From: Rhizobiaceae bacterium
Lineage (GTDB): Bacteria > Pseudomonadota > Alphaproteobacteria > Rhizobiales > Rhizobiaceae
Length of the DNA stretch: 7,478 nt
NCBI GenBank assembly: GCA_913776675.1
Contig: CAJYRE010000031.1
Coordinates: 1-7,478 of the forward strand
Direction: 5' to 3'
The notes under the pieces were generated by a model that was not told the origin of the DNA, did not search any database, and saw only the letters and a program-made list of their open reading frames with translations. A program made the position numbers and the translations under genes. This document shows, in pieces, positions 6,592 to 7,478 of this stretch; the first letter of the stretch is position 1, and every line of letters begins with the position of its first letter.

Positions 6592-6622
6592 GCGTTATCA
6601 TTGTATTGATGATGATAAAACG
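6592..6622 (-). terminator. Weak hairpin at the 3' end of the RNA methyltransferase gene
   Basis: GCGTTATCAT at 6592-6601 pairs with ATGATAAAACGC at 6611-6622, leaving two bulged A residues, and lies 10 bases beyond the methyltransferase stop. No T-run follows it on the minus strand, so it is a poor intrinsic terminator. It may still mark the 3' end of that transcript. Confidence 0.25.
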
Positions 6623-6631
6623 CGACATGCT

Positions 6632-7478
6632 TTAATTTTTACTGAGCGCAACAACCACTTCCACATGCGGCGACCACAGAAACTGGTCAATGGGTGTAAC
6701 CGAGGTGATGCGATAGCCACCCGCGATCAGAATGGCGAGGTCGCGGGCCAGCGTCAGCGGGTTGCAACTGACGGCGACAATGGTTTTGACATTGCTTTTG
6801 GCCAGCTCAGTGCATTGTGCTTCGGCCCCGGCGCGCGGCGGGTCAAACACCACGGCATCCATGGTTTTCAGCTCCGATGCCATCATCGGGCGGCGGAACA
6901 GGTCGCGTTTCTCAACCTTGACTGGCTTCAGGCCTTGCGTGTTGCGGGCGGCATGGTCCAGTGCTTTCAGCGCCTTGTCATCGGATTCCACCGCCAGAAC
7001 CTGCCCATGACGGGCCAGCCGTAGAGCAAACGTGCCAATCCCGGCAAACAGATCGGCAATGCGCTTGGCTTTGCCCACATGGCTCAGCACCAGTTTCGCC
7101 ATGGCATCCTCGGCCTCCACCGTGGCCTGAGAAAAGGCTCCGGGCGGGATGTTGACCAAGGCACCATCAAAATTCAAAAGCGGCTTTTGCGGCTCAATCA
7201 CCACTTCGCCATTGACGGAGACGCGAGCCATGCCGCGCATCGCCAAGGTTGTTTCGGTCAGGTTGCGCCGCTCACGTTCGCCCAAACCGCCGCGCACACC
7301 ATCAATCGAAACATCCAATCCGGTGGTGGTTTCTGTCACCGTCATGCGGAAATGATCCGAGCCGGTGGCAATGGCAGCTCCCAGTTTGCGCAGATCATCC
7401 AGCCGACCCAGAAGACCGGCAGATGTGATGGGACATTCTTCCAGCTCGACAATATGCCGTGATTCCGGCTGGTTAAAG
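6632..7478 (-). CDS. TrmA/RlmD-family RNA (uracil-5-)-methyltransferase, N-terminus outside window
   Basis: This enzyme uses S-adenosylmethionine to make 5-methyluridine in RNA, most likely in 23S rRNA. The reading frame stays open from the internal Met at 7345 to the right edge (44 more codons), so the true start lies outside the window. Visible in order are: EECPITSAG, whose Cys (codon 7433-7435) matches the fourth iron-sulfur ligand of E. coli RlmD; the SAM-binding motif DLFAGIGTFALRLA; FDPPRAGA; SCNPLTLARDLAIL with the nucleophilic Cys (codon 6764-6766); and near the end SPHVEVVVAL with the general-base Glu (codon 6659-6661). All catalytic residues that should be present are present. The missing part would hold the other cluster cysteines and any TRAM domain. 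RlmD, RlmC and TrmA cannot be told apart from this fragment, although the retained cluster cysteine points to the RlmD/RlmC side. The gene is convergent with the chemoreceptor. Confidence 0.9.
   Translation of the reverse strand, partial: FNQPESRHIVELEECPITSAGLLGRLDDLRKLGAAIATGSDHFRMTVTETTTGLDVSIDGVRGGLGERERRNLTETTLAMRGMARVSVNGEVVIEPQKPLLNFDGALVNIPPGAFSQATVEAEDAMAKLVLSHVGKAKRIADLFAGIGTFALRLARHGQVLAVESDDKALKALDHAARNTQGLKPVKVEKRDLFRRPMMASELKTMDAVVFDPPRAGAEAQCTELAKSNVKTIVAVSCNPLTLARDLAILIAGGYRITSVTPIDQFLWSPHVEVVVALSKN

Noticed and set aside
6632..7345. Complete methyltransferase starting at the Met at 7345
   Set aside because: The frame stays open to the window edge, and the upstream codons encode family-typical sequence including the cluster cysteine, so this Met is internal and the gene is truncated by the window.

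Overview
The window looks like chromosomal DNA of an alphaproteobacterium, most likely of the Rhizobium/Agrobacterium group (Rhizobiales). The support is the gene types, the moderately GC-rich coding style, and a short stretch at the left edge that resembles the mosaic intergenic repeats of rhizobia. No mobile element, CRISPR array, tRNA, rRNA or phage gene is visible. The genes look like ordinary core or soft-core functions, and I do not see an undescribed multi-gene system.

Layout, left to right. (1) A rhizobial-type intergenic repeat lies at about 21-82. (2) A minus-strand CorA/ZntB-family metal transporter follows (81-1076). (3) A divergent intergenic region of about 330 bases carries a 22-base dyad of the type bound by MerR-family (LiuR-like) regulators of acyl-CoA catabolism. 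(4) A tight two-gene plus-strand operon encodes an acyl-CoA dehydrogenase of the long DmdC/FadE-like type (1407-3194) and a crotonase-superfamily protein (3196-3960). The crotonase carries the active-site glutamate pattern of enoyl-CoA delta isomerases rather than hydratases. A hairpin terminator follows it. (5) After an AT-rich intergenic region comes a monocistronic plus-strand chemoreceptor (4286-6370). Its periplasmic dCache domain has the complete amino-acid-binding residue set. (6) A 261-base convergent intergenic region holds two long inverted repeats, the second a clear rho-independent terminator. (7) A minus-strand TrmA/RlmD-family RNA m5U methyltransferase (6632 to the window end) is cut at its N-terminus by the right edge.

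The only genes that clearly work together are the two acyl-CoA genes. One would introduce a double bond into an acyl-CoA thioester, and the other would move that bond or act on it. The dyad upstream suggests they are induced by acyl-CoA or branched-chain amino-acid breakdown. The transporter, chemoreceptor and RNA methyltransferase are independent units with their own signals. The best leads for follow-up are the amino-acid motif in the chemoreceptor, the isomerase-like active site of the crotonase, the LiuR-like operator, and the paired hairpins behind the chemoreceptor gene.
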